DNA of 64,000 nucleotides from Treponema sp. (GTDB lineage Bacteria; Spirochaetota; Spirochaetia; Treponematales; Breznakiellaceae): contig WQWU01000004.1 of NCBI GenBank assembly GCA_009785215.1, positions 1 through 64,000 on the forward strand, read 5' to 3'. A program made the translations under genes and the position numbers. Positions within the stretch are counted from its first letter, which is position 1; each line of letters begins with the position of its first letter. This document shows positions 45,001-52,518 of this stretch, piece by piece. The notes under the pieces were generated by a model. It worked only from the letters and a program-made list of their open reading frames with translations, ran no database searches and was not told the DNA's origin.

Positions 45001-45632
45001 GCGCAGCTTTAACCAACTACCACACTGCAGAAAGATACGGCTATTCACCGCCGGAAGTTCAATACCGTATGGGAGCGGCATACTATCAAATTGAGGATTG
45101 GAGAAATGCGCTTGAATACCTGTTTAAAGCATCTGCAGAATTGCCGCTGAACAGGCGAATGCTGTTTGCTCTTGGCAATGCAGCTTTCCAGCGCGGAGAT
45201 TATTTTGCAGCTCAGGGTTACTACAACCGCTTGCTCGACATTTTGGAGCTTCAGCGTATCAGGCTTCCTGTTCTGCTGCCTAACGACAGTATTCAGTTCC
45301 TGGAAACAGGCGAACGCCTTATGATGGCGCGTAATAATGCCGGTGTTGTAAATGAAATGCTTGCAGATCAGACAGGAAACCGCGATTTCCGCTCCAGAGC
45401 TATGGTAATGTATGCAGAATCTGCCCGTGCCTGGGATGCAACTACCCGTAACCCTGAATTTATGACAAGAATGCGCCTGCCAGACAGTCCGGGCGCTCCT
45501 AGCATCAACCTGGGTTATCTTAATGCAAATAATGCTTTGCGCCCCAATAGCAATTTCAGACCGCAAATTTTTGTCAGAATAGACAGGGATGTGCTTGAGC
45601 CGTCAAAATGGGAAGAACTTACAGCGCCTTAA
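42087..45632 (+). CDS. flcA: TPR protein, probable periplasmic flagellar collar protein FlcA
   Basis: 1181 residues. Residues 1-470 are extremely acidic and Gly/Ser-rich, with repeated FNIDDFG and MGGES motifs; a helical region follows (LTQDDVDNLLRTLASYPLNLR); one membrane helix lies at about residues 606-628; the remaining 550 residues are TPR-type helices (e.g. LYKRGYERIFAGEYQRANHL). This layout fits the collar protein known from Borrelia as BB0326/FlcA, needed for collar and stator assembly of periplasmic flagella. The name rests on architecture recalled from that family, not on alignment. TGGAG precedes the start. Confidence 0.7.
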   Translation: MPSLDALGQFKFSFNNIANEKEDVISQKLPFDDLKLPEIEAPPFEYDRYNKPSIDFSSSDDTSGSGTGSGTDDFDFNAFVNDLPDDAAPPPLDSLIEQPSGGAISAFDDFLNDLSSGSSEQDSPADSSFTDEPLADSFSADEALASEPPASEPLADEPPFDFSAFDASADTGASDDFSAPPEDLLAGFSDEIESSGMEPDAEMQEDTDDYGIDMGGESPEVSDDAAEFNIDDFGSDDNGTDFNIDDFGIDDSGADVSGAGAADTGSSDDDFGSIDMGGESMTDDFSAGFDADGASEASGADADADFNIDDFGSDAGGEDASGKSDADADADADAGIDLGGESQEYTPDVNDDFSMDGVLPAGDDFGGDFGAGIGSDTFDETPPDETGLSEADFSGFDSGTESGSGDESPLDLGDFGDDFASADIELENEPAAASGAASGDESFGHDDYSSDVFGSDDFALSGLDDILNKSKSTTISMIPAPKKKLFGRKKAKAAEIQAAEEEVEEISLTQDDVDNLLRTLASYPLNLRIICQELIAEQVILPQQLSKLIRLLVYGAHVKETALHVESITGKPVIIPKSFEKGSGAAFEAEQSSFAYIFIHNFLPVLRLFAVFAVLLFSVIYLGYNFIYKPIAAESLYKRGYERIFAGEYQRANHLFQEAFDMHRKKKWFYLYAEAFRDQRRYTLAEGKYDELLRHYPRDKKGILDYAALNTYYLMNFEKANRLLQRGLLDFSPNDVDSLLAAGDNFLAWADSNPARFFDRYEDARFSYARVLELQGWQPHVVERMMRYFIRIDDLREVIQLRRWFESSSRRRLSAESLSELGGYLLDKQLERPTGVPNPYIESIESVRDMLLQAVMMNTLLPEPHYHLARYHHNLGNTYDERLTLENAIRAFDLARQESIKRRLYRVDAHYRYASLLINNKEFFPAEEQVVRGIELFEEFHNRNLIPATPQLGQLYAVRGDLEYFVKSGNMRAALTNYHTAERYGYSPPEVQYRMGAAYYQIEDWRNALEYLFKASAELPLNRRMLFALGNAAFQRGDYFAAQGYYNRLLDILELQRIRLPVLLPNDSIQFLETGERLMMARNNAGVVNEMLADQTGNRDFRSRAMVMYAESARAWDATTRNPEFMTRMRLPDSPGAPSINLGYLNANNALRPNSNFRPQIFVRIDRDVLEPSKWEELTAP
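42766..43034 (+). repeat. three internal coding repeats in flcA
   Basis: Nearly identical units of about 30 bp encoding FNIDDFG followed by an Asp-rich tail begin near 42766, 42807 and 42998. Two are adjacent with a 42-bp period; the third lies about 190 bp on. Such units can gain or lose copies by slippage. Confidence 0.75.
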
Positions 45633-45666
45633 CGGCTTAATTTAAATCTTTTTACAGAAATTAATG

Positions 45667-45695
45667 TTGACGGTTTGGGGTTCTCGTGTTAATAT
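45667..45695 (+). promoter_or_regulatory. promoter upstream of tatD
   Basis: TTGACG (45667-45672), 17-bp spacer, TAATAT (45690-45695); start near 45702, leader of about 45 nt. Confidence 0.65.
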
Positions 45696-45746
45696 GGATA
45701 ATACCAGTTTGGTAAATATCTAAAATCATATCCTTTGGAAAAAGCT

Positions 45747-46523
45747 ATGCAGTATTTTGATACTCACGCCCATTTGGGGCTTATTATTGAAGACCCAATT
45801 GAGCAGCTAATTGTTATACAGGAAGCCCGTCAGGTTTCTGTAAACCGGATTGTCTCTATTTGCAACAGTCTCCACGACTTTGGTCAAGTTTATGACAACC
45901 TTAAATCTGCAACGAATGTATACCACGCCGTTGGAGTGAGTCCTTCCGAAGTGCAAAACCCGGGCAAGGACTGGCTGCAGCATATTGAACAAAGCGTTCA
46001 GTACCCAAGAGTAGTCGCCATCGGGGAAATTGGTTTGGATTACTACCGGAAATTCGGAGATAAAAAATCTCAGATTGAGCTTTTTATTACTCAGCTTGAT
46101 CTTGCGGCAAAACTTAATCTGCCGGTTATTATTCATAACCGTGATGCAGGTCATGATGTCCTGGATATTCTTCGCGACCGTTTGCCGCCAAGAGGCGGAG
46201 TGTTTCACTGTTACTCCGAGGATGCGGCATATGCCGAAAAAGCGCTGAGTTTAAATTTGTTTTTTTCTTTTGCCGGAAACTTGACATATAAAAATGCAAA
46301 GAATCTGCATGAAACAATCGCTGTTCTGCCTGTAGATCGCATCTTGATAGAATCGGAAGCGCCTTTTATGGTTCCGGCAGATTACCGCGGCAAACGTAAC
46401 ATGCCCAAATATCTGCCGATAACTGCCCGTTACCTGGCAGAAATGCTGGAAATGGAAGAAGAAGCGCTTGCCGCTCAGCTTTGGGAAAACTCCTGTAAGT
46501 TCTTCGGTTTGCCAAACGAATAA
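45747..46523 (+). CDS. TatD-family metal-dependent hydrolase
   Basis: 258 residues, TIM-barrel deoxyribonuclease-like hydrolase. Metal ligands appear as FDTHAHLG, EIGLDYYRKF (Glu), PVIIHNRDAG (His) and GVFHCYS (His), with late RILIESEAPFM giving Asp/Glu. The ATG at 45747 is chosen; a TTG at 45735 is also in frame. It is followed 1 bp later by the dus GTG, so the pair is an operon. Confidence 0.9.
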   Translation: MQYFDTHAHLGLIIEDPIEQLIVIQEARQVSVNRIVSICNSLHDFGQVYDNLKSATNVYHAVGVSPSEVQNPGKDWLQHIEQSVQYPRVVAIGEIGLDYYRKFGDKKSQIELFITQLDLAAKLNLPVIIHNRDAGHDVLDILRDRLPPRGGVFHCYSEDAAYAEKALSLNLFFSFAGNLTYKNAKNLHETIAVLPVDRILIESEAPFMVPADYRGKRNMPKYLPITARYLAEMLEMEEEALAAQLWENSCKFFGLPNE

Positions 46524-46524
46524 A

Positions 46525-47598
46525 GTGTCTCTGTATCGTCCTGTAAAAATTGGCTCTCTGGAAATACCCGGGAATCTCTTTTTGGCGCCTGTGGCAGGTT
46601 ATACCGATCGTGCGTTTCGTTCCATCTGCTGGGATAACGGCGCAAACTTTTCGTTCACAGAGCTAGCCTCCGCCGAAGCAATCTCCCGCAAACATGGCCG
46701 TTATGGACTTGATCCTAAAGACCTCTCGCAGGGACGCAGAGGCGCAGAGAACGCAGAGGAAGATAAGGGTGATGATCCTAATATTATATCTATCAATTTA
46801 ATCCGGCGTGGTGATCGTGAAAAGCTGTATGCGATTCAATTGTTTGGCGGGAACCCCGATACTATTTACCAGGCAGCTTCTCTATTAACGCCGTTAAAAC
46901 CAGATGCACTAGATATTAACTCGGGATGTCCTGTTCCCAAAGTAGTAAAAAACGGCGCAGGATCTGCTCTTATGAAAAACCCCGCCAACCTGGGAAGAAT
47001 AGTAGAAGCCGCCGTGCGTGCTTCGCGCGAAAGTTTGGGAAACATTCCTGTTACAATAAAAATCCGTTCGGGCTGGGATTCGTCTTCTTTAAATTATTTG
47101 GAGTGCGCGCGTATCGCTGTAGAAGAAGGCGCTGCGATGGTTACCTTGCATCCGCGGACAAGAGCGCAGGGTTACGGCGGCAGAAGTGATTGGTCGCACA
47201 TTGCAGAATTGGCTTCCCGTTTAGCAGTTCCTGTTACAGCTTCCGGCGATTTATACACACCCGAGGATGCGCAGCAGATGTTAAGTGAAACAGGGTGCGC
47301 CGCTGTAATGTTTGCAAGAGGTTCAATGGGCAACCCGTTTATTTTTTCTGCCGCCCGCTCGTTTTTAGAAACCGGTTCGTGGGAGCAAGCGCCGTTTTCT
47401 GAACGGATAGCCGCTGCAATGTCTCATTTGGAAATGCTTGCCGCAGACATTGGCGAGCGTACTGCCTGTTTGGAAATGCGTAAACAATTCTGCGCTTACA
47501 CTAAAGGTATTACAGGAGGAGCCGGTCTGCGGGATAAGGTTGTCCGGGCTGCCACGATAGAAGAATACAGGCAAATCGTAAATAGTTATAAATCGTAA
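46525..47598 (+). CDS. dus: tRNA-dihydrouridine synthase, with repeat-derived insert
   Basis: 357 residues, FMN enzyme reducing uridine in tRNA. LFLAPVAGYTDRAFR opens the barrel, LDINSGCPVPKVVKNGAGSALM has the catalytic Cys, and TIKIRSGWD and FARGSMGNPFIF bind FMN. Between the first strands (about residues 66-90) lies a charged insert, QGRRGAENAEEDKG, encoded by a copy of the dispersed CGCAGAG-type repeat; the frame stays open. The GTG at 46525 gives a normal N-terminus; longer in-frame starts lie inside tatD. Confidence 0.88.
   Translation: MSLYRPVKIGSLEIPGNLFLAPVAGYTDRAFRSICWDNGANFSFTELASAEAISRKHGRYGLDPKDLSQGRRGAENAEEDKGDDPNIISINLIRRGDREKLYAIQLFGGNPDTIYQAASLLTPLKPDALDINSGCPVPKVVKNGAGSALMKNPANLGRIVEAAVRASRESLGNIPVTIKIRSGWDSSSLNYLECARIAVEEGAAMVTLHPRTRAQGYGGRSDWSHIAELASRLAVPVTASGDLYTPEDAQQMLSETGCAAVMFARGSMGNPFIFSAARSFLETGSWEQAPFSERIAAAMSHLEMLAADIGERTACLEMRKQFCAYTKGITGGAGLRDKVVRAATIEEYRQIVNSYKS
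46724..46758 (+). repeat. GC-rich dispersed repeat inside dus
   Basis: 35-bp unit built on CGCAGAG. It matches 53519-53553 at 30 of 35 positions and, inverted, 53643-53677. ATCCTAATATTAT follows 16 bp later, as ATCCTAATATAAT follows the copy at 53519, so the repeat unit extends past the core. Confidence 0.8.
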
Positions 47599-47607
47599 TA
47601 TTATCTA

Positions 47608-47636
47608 ATGACAGTCACCCTCTTTTTTATTATACT
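47608..47636 (+). promoter_or_regulatory. promoter of luxR-type regulator
   Basis: ATGACA (47608-47613), 17-bp spacer, TATACT (47631-47636). AGGAGGAGG at 47644-47652 follows before the TTG start. Confidence 0.7.
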
Positions 47637-47661
47637 ATATACATAGGAGGAGGTTTGCATT

Positions 47662-49098
47662 TTGTTAAGCAAATTTACCGCACTAATAACTAAAACATTT
47701 CAGATACGTGATGAACTGTCGTTTAAAAATATCAGAGGTTTTTTATGGCCTGTGTTATTAATTTTTCCATTATCAGTAATTTCAGGAGATGTTCGTTTTT
47801 TTAATTTAGGGATAGAAATGTTCGGATTACATTCCTATCAGTTAATGTTGTATCCATTGGGGCTTGGCTGGCTTGTAATGGCTTTTGTTCCAAAAAACTT
47901 AAGTATGCCCATTCTTAGAACAGCCGCACTATGCTGTGTTTCGCTTCTTCCTTTTCAGATAATGTATCAGTTTTTTATTGATAACGAAACAATACAGCTT
48001 TCATTTTTTATGGTTTATCAGTTTTTTAACGGGATCTGCGCTGCCTGTGCTTTTTCTCTATTCTGTTTTAAGTTAAACAATGTCGAGCGTTTGTTCGGCA
48101 TGATGATGATCCTTTTTTATTACAGTTTATTCTATATTTTCTACAGAAGGTTTCCTATAGTTCAGGAAATTTATAAATCATGGGGCGGCGTAACGGTTGT
48201 TTTAATTTATCTTGTTATTGTTTTTGCGTGTACAAGATTAAAACATGAAGAAATAAATGAAGCAAATGAAAGCGGTAAAAATTCCGGAGCGCTTTTTTGC
48301 ATCATTTTATTTATTGTATATTACATGATAATGTGCATGATCAATTATATTGAATTTGCAGAAGGAATTATCTACGGTCTTCCTTACGGGTTGGGTCAGT
48401 TTGCTGCAATTTTACTTATAGGTTTTATAATGATGATGAAGAGCAATAACGCTCTTTATATATGGCTTATGTTCCTTGTCTTTTCTCTTTTAGGGATAAG
48501 CATTCTTATTTATGATACAAATACCGCTCTTTTCTCTGGTTCGCTGGTTTACGGCATGGGCGACGGTCTTGGTTATATCATTGTTTATTACATTTGCGCT
48601 GGAGCGATAAAGCAGAGTAAATCGTTTAAAGTTTATAAGATTTATTGTTTTGTTTTCTTTATCCAGTATTTTATCATTTCCGGATTATACTCGCTTGCCT
48701 TTGATAATTTTGATGGAGAGGTTCACTTACTGGCGCTTGGTATTGTATTATTTTTATGTTCTGCATGCTTCCTTTTAATTCCGCTTGTCCAGAAAAAATT
48801 ATTCGAGGTTGACTGGAGCGACGGATTATATTTGCGGGATATGGAACAGTATTCTAAAAGCCTTGCAGAAACACAGGCGCAGACAAAAAAAGAAAAATTA
48901 AATTTGACAGTCAGGGAAGAAGAAATTTTAACCATGCTGCTTGGCGGTTCAGCCCCTAAAGAAATTGCATTTATTTTAAAGATTAGCTATGACACAACCC
49001 GTTTTCATCAAAAGAACCTGTACCGCAAATTGGGCATTAAAAGTATTCAGGAACTTTTTACCAGATACGGGGTAGAATCTGCCGTAAAAGCCAAATAG
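47662..49098 (+). CDS. membrane-bound LuxR-type transcriptional regulator
   Basis: 478 residues. About twelve membrane helices fill residues 20-380; the last 65 residues are a LuxR helix-turn-helix: LTVREEEILTMLLGGSAPKEIAFILKIS then the recognition helix TTRFHQKNLYRKLG. It probably senses a signal at the membrane and binds DNA from there. The TTG start at 47662 has a strong AGGAGG 9 nt upstream. Its last six codons (SAVKAK) and stop lie in a 22-bp sequence repeated 942 bp downstream. Confidence 0.88.
   Translation: MLSKFTALITKTFQIRDELSFKNIRGFLWPVLLIFPLSVISGDVRFFNLGIEMFGLHSYQLMLYPLGLGWLVMAFVPKNLSMPILRTAALCCVSLLPFQIMYQFFIDNETIQLSFFMVYQFFNGICAACAFSLFCFKLNNVERLFGMMMILFYYSLFYIFYRRFPIVQEIYKSWGGVTVVLIYLVIVFACTRLKHEEINEANESGKNSGALFCIILFIVYYMIMCMINYIEFAEGIIYGLPYGLGQFAAILLIGFIMMMKSNNALYIWLMFLVFSLLGISILIYDTNTALFSGSLVYGMGDGLGYIIVYYICAGAIKQSKSFKVYKIYCFVFFIQYFIISGLYSLAFDNFDGEVHLLALGIVLFLCSACFLLIPLVQKKLFEVDWSDGLYLRDMEQYSKSLAETQAQTKKEKLNLTVREEEILTMLLGGSAPKEIAFILKISYDTTRFHQKNLYRKLGIKSIQELFTRYGVESAVKAK
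49076..49097 (+). repeat. 22-bp direct repeat, left copy (end of luxR gene)
   Basis: Begins AATCTGCC and ends GCCAAATA; identical to 50018-50039. The match extends to 25 bp with one mismatch on the left side. Confidence 0.9.
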
Positions 49099-49109
49099 TG
49101 ATATTGAAC

Positions 49110-49138
49110 TTGTATTTTTTTGTCTTTTGGTATATGAT
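49110..49138 (+). promoter_or_regulatory. promoter of the 49161 gene pair
   Basis: TTGTAT (49110-49115), 17-bp spacer, TATGAT (49133-49138); it lies entirely inside the segment bounded by the direct repeats, so the insert brings its own promoter. Confidence 0.5.
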
Positions 49139-49160
49139 TAGGCAGAGGGAAGTAAATACT

Positions 49161-49397
49161 GTGCCATTTACAAGAATTATAGAAAATGCAGAAAAGGTTG
49201 TTGGCTTATCTGCAGAAGAAATACGAAAATATTCCCCATGCGAACTAAGGTCTCATTTAGAAATAAAAAACAAGAAAAAGTTTTCATTTAAAACTGAGTT
49301 TCCGGTAATTGGCCGCGGTAATGTACTACGGGATAGTATTATTACATCAGAGGAGATAAACAAGGATATCGATAAGATACTTGCACACTCAAAATGA
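49161..49397 (+). CDS. small unknown protein, first of a pair
   Basis: 78 residues from a GTG with GAGGGA upstream; a longer frame reaches 49098 but would overlap the luxR stop and the promoter. Mixed charge with a Lys-rich middle (IKNKKKFSFK) and an acidic helical C-terminus. Its stop overlaps the next ATG (ATGA). Size and coupling recall antitoxins, but no family is recognised. Confidence 0.6.
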   Translation: MPFTRIIENAEKVVGLSAEEIRKYSPCELRSHLEIKNKKKFSFKTEFPVIGRGNVLRDSIITSEEINKDIDKILAHSK

Positions 49398-49972
49398 CAG
49401 AAAAAGATGTTTATAGTTTCTATAACGAAAAGGTAAAAATATTATACAGCGAAATTGAGGCAAGAGAGAATTCCCTGCCGGTTGAGCTGCTGTTTGAAAT
49501 ACACTCTGCTTTTGACCATCTAAAAAGAATTCATATTGACGGCGAACCGGAAAGCCATTGTGCCGAAAAGGCTTTTTCTCATTTAAAAAGAGGGTTATTA
49601 GATGCCTTTAAGCTAAAGCTCAAGTATCATAACAAAGACTATGCAAAACTACTTACGATGAAAGCCGATTTTCATTTAATTGATAATGGAATGTTCTGGC
49701 CTTCGTTATTAAGTAAAAGAAAAAATATTGTTAGCTTGGCTAAAGAGGCTAGGGTTTGTGAAGGGGGCAAGGGTATAGAAGATGCATTTGAAAAATGGTA
49801 CGAGACATCTGTTCTTATTGACCAATTTGAAAGTGATTATTTTGAATCACCAAAAATTCAATGGGCAAAAAAGCAATATTTTACCCGCCGGTTTTGGGAT
49901 ATTTTAATTGGTCTTATTGTTGGGATAATTGCCAGCACTATTGTTCAATATCTTTTTCCTGGTCTATTTTAA
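49394..49972 (+). CDS. unknown protein with C-terminal membrane anchor
   Basis: 192 residues, largely helical and soluble, with one membrane helix at the C-terminus (FWDILIGLIVGIIASTIVQY). ATGA overlap with the preceding small gene implies coupled translation. A soluble body with a C-terminal tail anchor is unusual in bacteria and occurs in some membrane-acting effectors; function unknown. Confidence 0.7.
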   Translation: MTEKDVYSFYNEKVKILYSEIEARENSLPVELLFEIHSAFDHLKRIHIDGEPESHCAEKAFSHLKRGLLDAFKLKLKYHNKDYAKLLTMKADFHLIDNGMFWPSLLSKRKNIVSLAKEARVCEGGKGIEDAFEKWYETSVLIDQFESDYFESPKIQWAKKQYFTRRFWDILIGLIVGIIASTIVQYLFPGLF

Positions 49973-50017
49973 GAAGAATAGAATACCCCGCTTTTCCAAG
50001 TAGGAATATCAACATAA

Positions 50018-50039
50018 AATCTGCCGTAAAAGCCAAATA
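50018..50039 (+). repeat. 22-bp direct repeat, right copy
   Basis: Second copy of the luxR 3' end, including codons SAVKAK in frame with a TAA. A small hairpin, ACCTAC/GTAGGT, follows at 50047-50066 and could be the original luxR terminator stem. The region 49973-50168 holds no other gene. Confidence 0.9.
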
Positions 50040-50168
50040 AAGCATACCTACCCATTTATGTAGGTAGGCAATAAAATGATTTTCATGTAAGAATTTTTTA
50101 ATCGGCCTGTATGGGTTGAAATACATTTAAAAGTGTTCCAAAAATGGGGCAATTAGAAGGGGAATTTT

Positions 50169-50615
50169 ATGAAAAAATCAGGAATCCAGCTTATGGATGG
50201 CGAACAACTGGTCGTGGAAATTGAAGCAGAAATGTACGATGTAGGCAGCGGTCCATTAGGACGTATTTTGGGAATTTTCTCAAAATTTACTGCAAAATTT
50301 ACAGGAAGCGTTGAAAAAGGATTTTTGGTAGTAACCGACAAGAGAATCATTACGGTTACTGAACAGAAAGTATGCTGTGTTTTCCAAAGAAGCAAAGGTA
50401 TTTCATGTTATTTACCAAACAGTGTTTATAAAATGGGCTGGAGAAAAGAGGGAACACTTCTTTGCTTATGTCCTACTATCAATTTATGGTATAGCACAAA
50501 ACACGGTGATGGAAAGAACATAAGAATGATCGGTGCAACAGAAGATACAGCTATGAAAATAGTTGATGCTTTCTTCAAAATGATTTCACAGTCAAACGCA
50601 TTGATTCGTCAATAA
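50169..50615 (+). CDS. unknown protein with PH-like features
   Basis: 148 residues, no signal peptide. The central part (EKGFLVVTDKRIITVTEQ, then CYLPNSVYKMGWRKEGTLLCLC) has the beta pattern of bacterial PH-like domains. AAGGGGAA precedes the ATG. First of three small genes of unknown role before rhomboid. Confidence 0.65.
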   Translation: MKKSGIQLMDGEQLVVEIEAEMYDVGSGPLGRILGIFSKFTAKFTGSVEKGFLVVTDKRIITVTEQKVCCVFQRSKGISCYLPNSVYKMGWRKEGTLLCLCPTINLWYSTKHGDGKNIRMIGATEDTAMKIVDAFFKMISQSNALIRQ

Positions 50616-50623
50616 TTTCTAAA

Positions 50624-51043
50624 ATGCCAAGATTCCTGTATCTAAACATATATTCCTTTATATTGGTATTTGCAGGAATCCTGGTTATTTTTTTGCCGTT
50701 TTATATGATCAGTAAATGGATACTGATCCCGCAGGGAATAATCGCCTTGTATTTGTTTTATACAGGCTGCAAATTATTCTCGACATGGGATGATAAAAAG
50801 GCAAAAATTGCCATTCTGCTGGGTAAGAATAAAGATGAGTTCCGCCCGGATACATTTAAACAATTTATGGAGGCGCCTTGCGGACGCCTTGTTGTAAGAA
50901 TCGTTCTTGCAGAATTGGGAAAATCCCATGAATATAAGGCATTATTAATAATGAAAAAACCTTTTTTTGTATTATTAAAAGAAAATTGCACGCCTACAGA
51001 AGCAGTTGTGTATATAAACGAAGATTATTTTAATCAAAAATAA
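50624..51043 (+). CDS. two-helix membrane protein, unknown
   Basis: 139 residues: two membrane helices in the first 50 residues, then a cytoplasmic domain of about 90 residues (KAKIAILLGKNKDEFRPDTFKQFM). It lies 8 bp after the preceding gene and 20 bp before the next. Not recognised. Confidence 0.65.
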   Translation: MPRFLYLNIYSFILVFAGILVIFLPFYMISKWILIPQGIIALYLFYTGCKLFSTWDDKKAKIAILLGKNKDEFRPDTFKQFMEAPCGRLVVRIVLAELGKSHEYKALLIMKKPFFVLLKENCTPTEAVVYINEDYFNQK

Positions 51044-51063
51044 AAATATTATTAGGAGTTATT

Positions 51064-51813
51064 ATGCTGTATCTTATTTTATTGCTTTTATTTGTTATTT
51101 TGGCTGTTGTTTTAGGCAATCTTTTTAAAAATAAAATACTTAAAAAATATCCTCAGGAAGGCAGACAAGGTCAGCAGTTTCTTTCTATGTCAATTTTTAT
51201 TGTTGGAGTAATAATTATTTATTCGGTTATATTCGGAGGTTTAGCTTTAAATTCAGCAATAAAAAAACAAACGGAAGTTATGATAGTTCTGCTTAGAACT
51301 CATGAAAGTACAAAAGACCTTGATATTGTAAAAGATGGGATTAATATGGCAGCGATTTCGAGTGACATTGAAAATCTGAATAAAACTGTAAACGAATTAA
51401 ATACTACTTTATGGCCTTATGCTAAAGAACAGGGTATTCCCAAATGGCTTTTTGATGCAGCAATTGAGCAGATTAAACTCCAAATACAGGCAAGGTTAAT
51501 TATTGTAAATGCTGCAGGTAGTGTTGGTAATAAACTAACCGATGATGATGAGATAATAACCATTGAATCTTTATTCAGGAATATACGGACAGGGGTAATG
51601 AATGTTGTAAATATTATAATCATTATTATTGTTGTTATTATTCTGATAGCTGTTGGAATCTATATAATTCTAACTTTACATACAGTTTCAAAAGCCGATG
51701 AAATAAAAAATTCTGTAGTCTTTGGAGAAGCCGGTGCGTCTAATAAATGGAAACTGCCCAACGCGCCAGAGGATTCACAAGAGAAAAATAGAACTGCTGT
51801 TTGTGACGAATAG
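51064..51813 (+). CDS. three-helix membrane protein, unknown
   Basis: 249 residues. Membrane helices at the N-terminus, near residue 45 and near residue 190 (an Ile/Val-rich run) enclose an external helical segment of about 120 residues. AGGAG precedes the ATG. No family recognised. Confidence 0.65.
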   Translation: MLYLILLLLFVILAVVLGNLFKNKILKKYPQEGRQGQQFLSMSIFIVGVIIIYSVIFGGLALNSAIKKQTEVMIVLLRTHESTKDLDIVKDGINMAAISSDIENLNKTVNELNTTLWPYAKEQGIPKWLFDAAIEQIKLQIQARLIIVNAAGSVGNKLTDDDEIITIESLFRNIRTGVMNVVNIIIIIIVVIILIAVGIYIILTLHTVSKADEIKNSVVFGEAGASNKWKLPNAPEDSQEKNRTAVCDE

Positions 51814-51821
51814 GCGATAGG

Positions 51822-51850
51822 TTGACCAAATTCAATTAAGCCTTTATTCT
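51822..51850 (+). promoter_or_regulatory. rhomboid promoter (leaderless type)
   Basis: TTGACC (51822-51827), 17-bp spacer, TATTCT (51845-51850), then TGAATA and the ATG at 51857. One of the clearest cases of this arrangement in the window. Confidence 0.75.
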
Positions 51851-51856
51851 TGAATA

Positions 51857-52501
51857 ATGAATAATATTATCAGGCGGCCTTTCAGATATACATTCAATAA
51901 TACTGTTTTTTGGATTATAGGGATTAATCTTTTCATTTTTGCGCTGACATACTTTTTATTTCCCAGGCAGCAGCAGCTTTTTGTAACCCGAATGTCGATG
52001 ATTCCATTTGCTGTTATAGAATTAAAATGGGTCTGGACTTTTATTACATATATGTTCATGCATGGTTCTATTACTCATATCCTTTTTAATATGCTTGGTC
52101 TTTTTATCTTTGGGCTTCATGTAGAAAGACAAATGGGCAGTAAAGAGTTTCTCCTTTATTACCTATTAACAGGTGTTTTGGCAGGAGTTTTTTCATTTTT
52201 TATTTATTATTTAACAGGTCAATACATTGTTGCTCTTATGGGCGCTTCCGGAGCGTTATTTGCTGTTATGCTTGCTTATGCAATATTTTTTCCCAATTCC
52301 ATTATTTATGTTTGGGGTATTCTTCCTTTGCGTGCGCCTGTAATGGTTATAGGTTATACAGCTTTGGAATTGTTTTTTTCCATTAGGGGAAGCCGCGGTA
52401 ATACTGCGCATTTAACGCACCTTGCAGGTTTTGCTTTTGGCTGGATTTATTTTATGGTGCGCTTTGGCGTTAATCCGTTTAAGCGGCTTTTTGGACGGTA
52501 A
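51857..52501 (+). CDS. rhomboid family intramembrane serine protease
   Basis: 214 residues with six membrane helices. The catalytic Ser lies in MGASGALFAVM and the His in LTHLAGFAFGW; HGSITHILFNMLGLFIFG is the conserved HxxxN helix region. It cleaves membrane proteins within or near the bilayer; substrate unknown. The gene is 17 bp before ddl and probably co-transcribed with it. Confidence 0.93.
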   Translation: MNNIIRRPFRYTFNNTVFWIIGINLFIFALTYFLFPRQQQLFVTRMSMIPFAVIELKWVWTFITYMFMHGSITHILFNMLGLFIFGLHVERQMGSKEFLLYYLLTGVLAGVFSFFIYYLTGQYIVALMGASGALFAVMLAYAIFFPNSIIYVWGILPLRAPVMVIGYTALELFFSIRGSRGNTAHLTHLAGFAFGWIYFMVRFGVNPFKRLFGR

Positions 52502-52518
52502 GGAAAAGGAAAGTTATA

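Noticed and set aside
49098-50039. Integron cassette explanation for the two-gene insert
   Set aside because: I see no attC-like core sites (GTTRRRY with an inverse RYYYAAC) around the insert; only the direct repeat is supported.
49938-50126. 62-codon minus-strand frame with a hydrophobic stretch across the right direct repeat
   Set aside because: No ribosome binding site or promoter; much of it is antisense to the duplicated luxR end, which explains the sequence.
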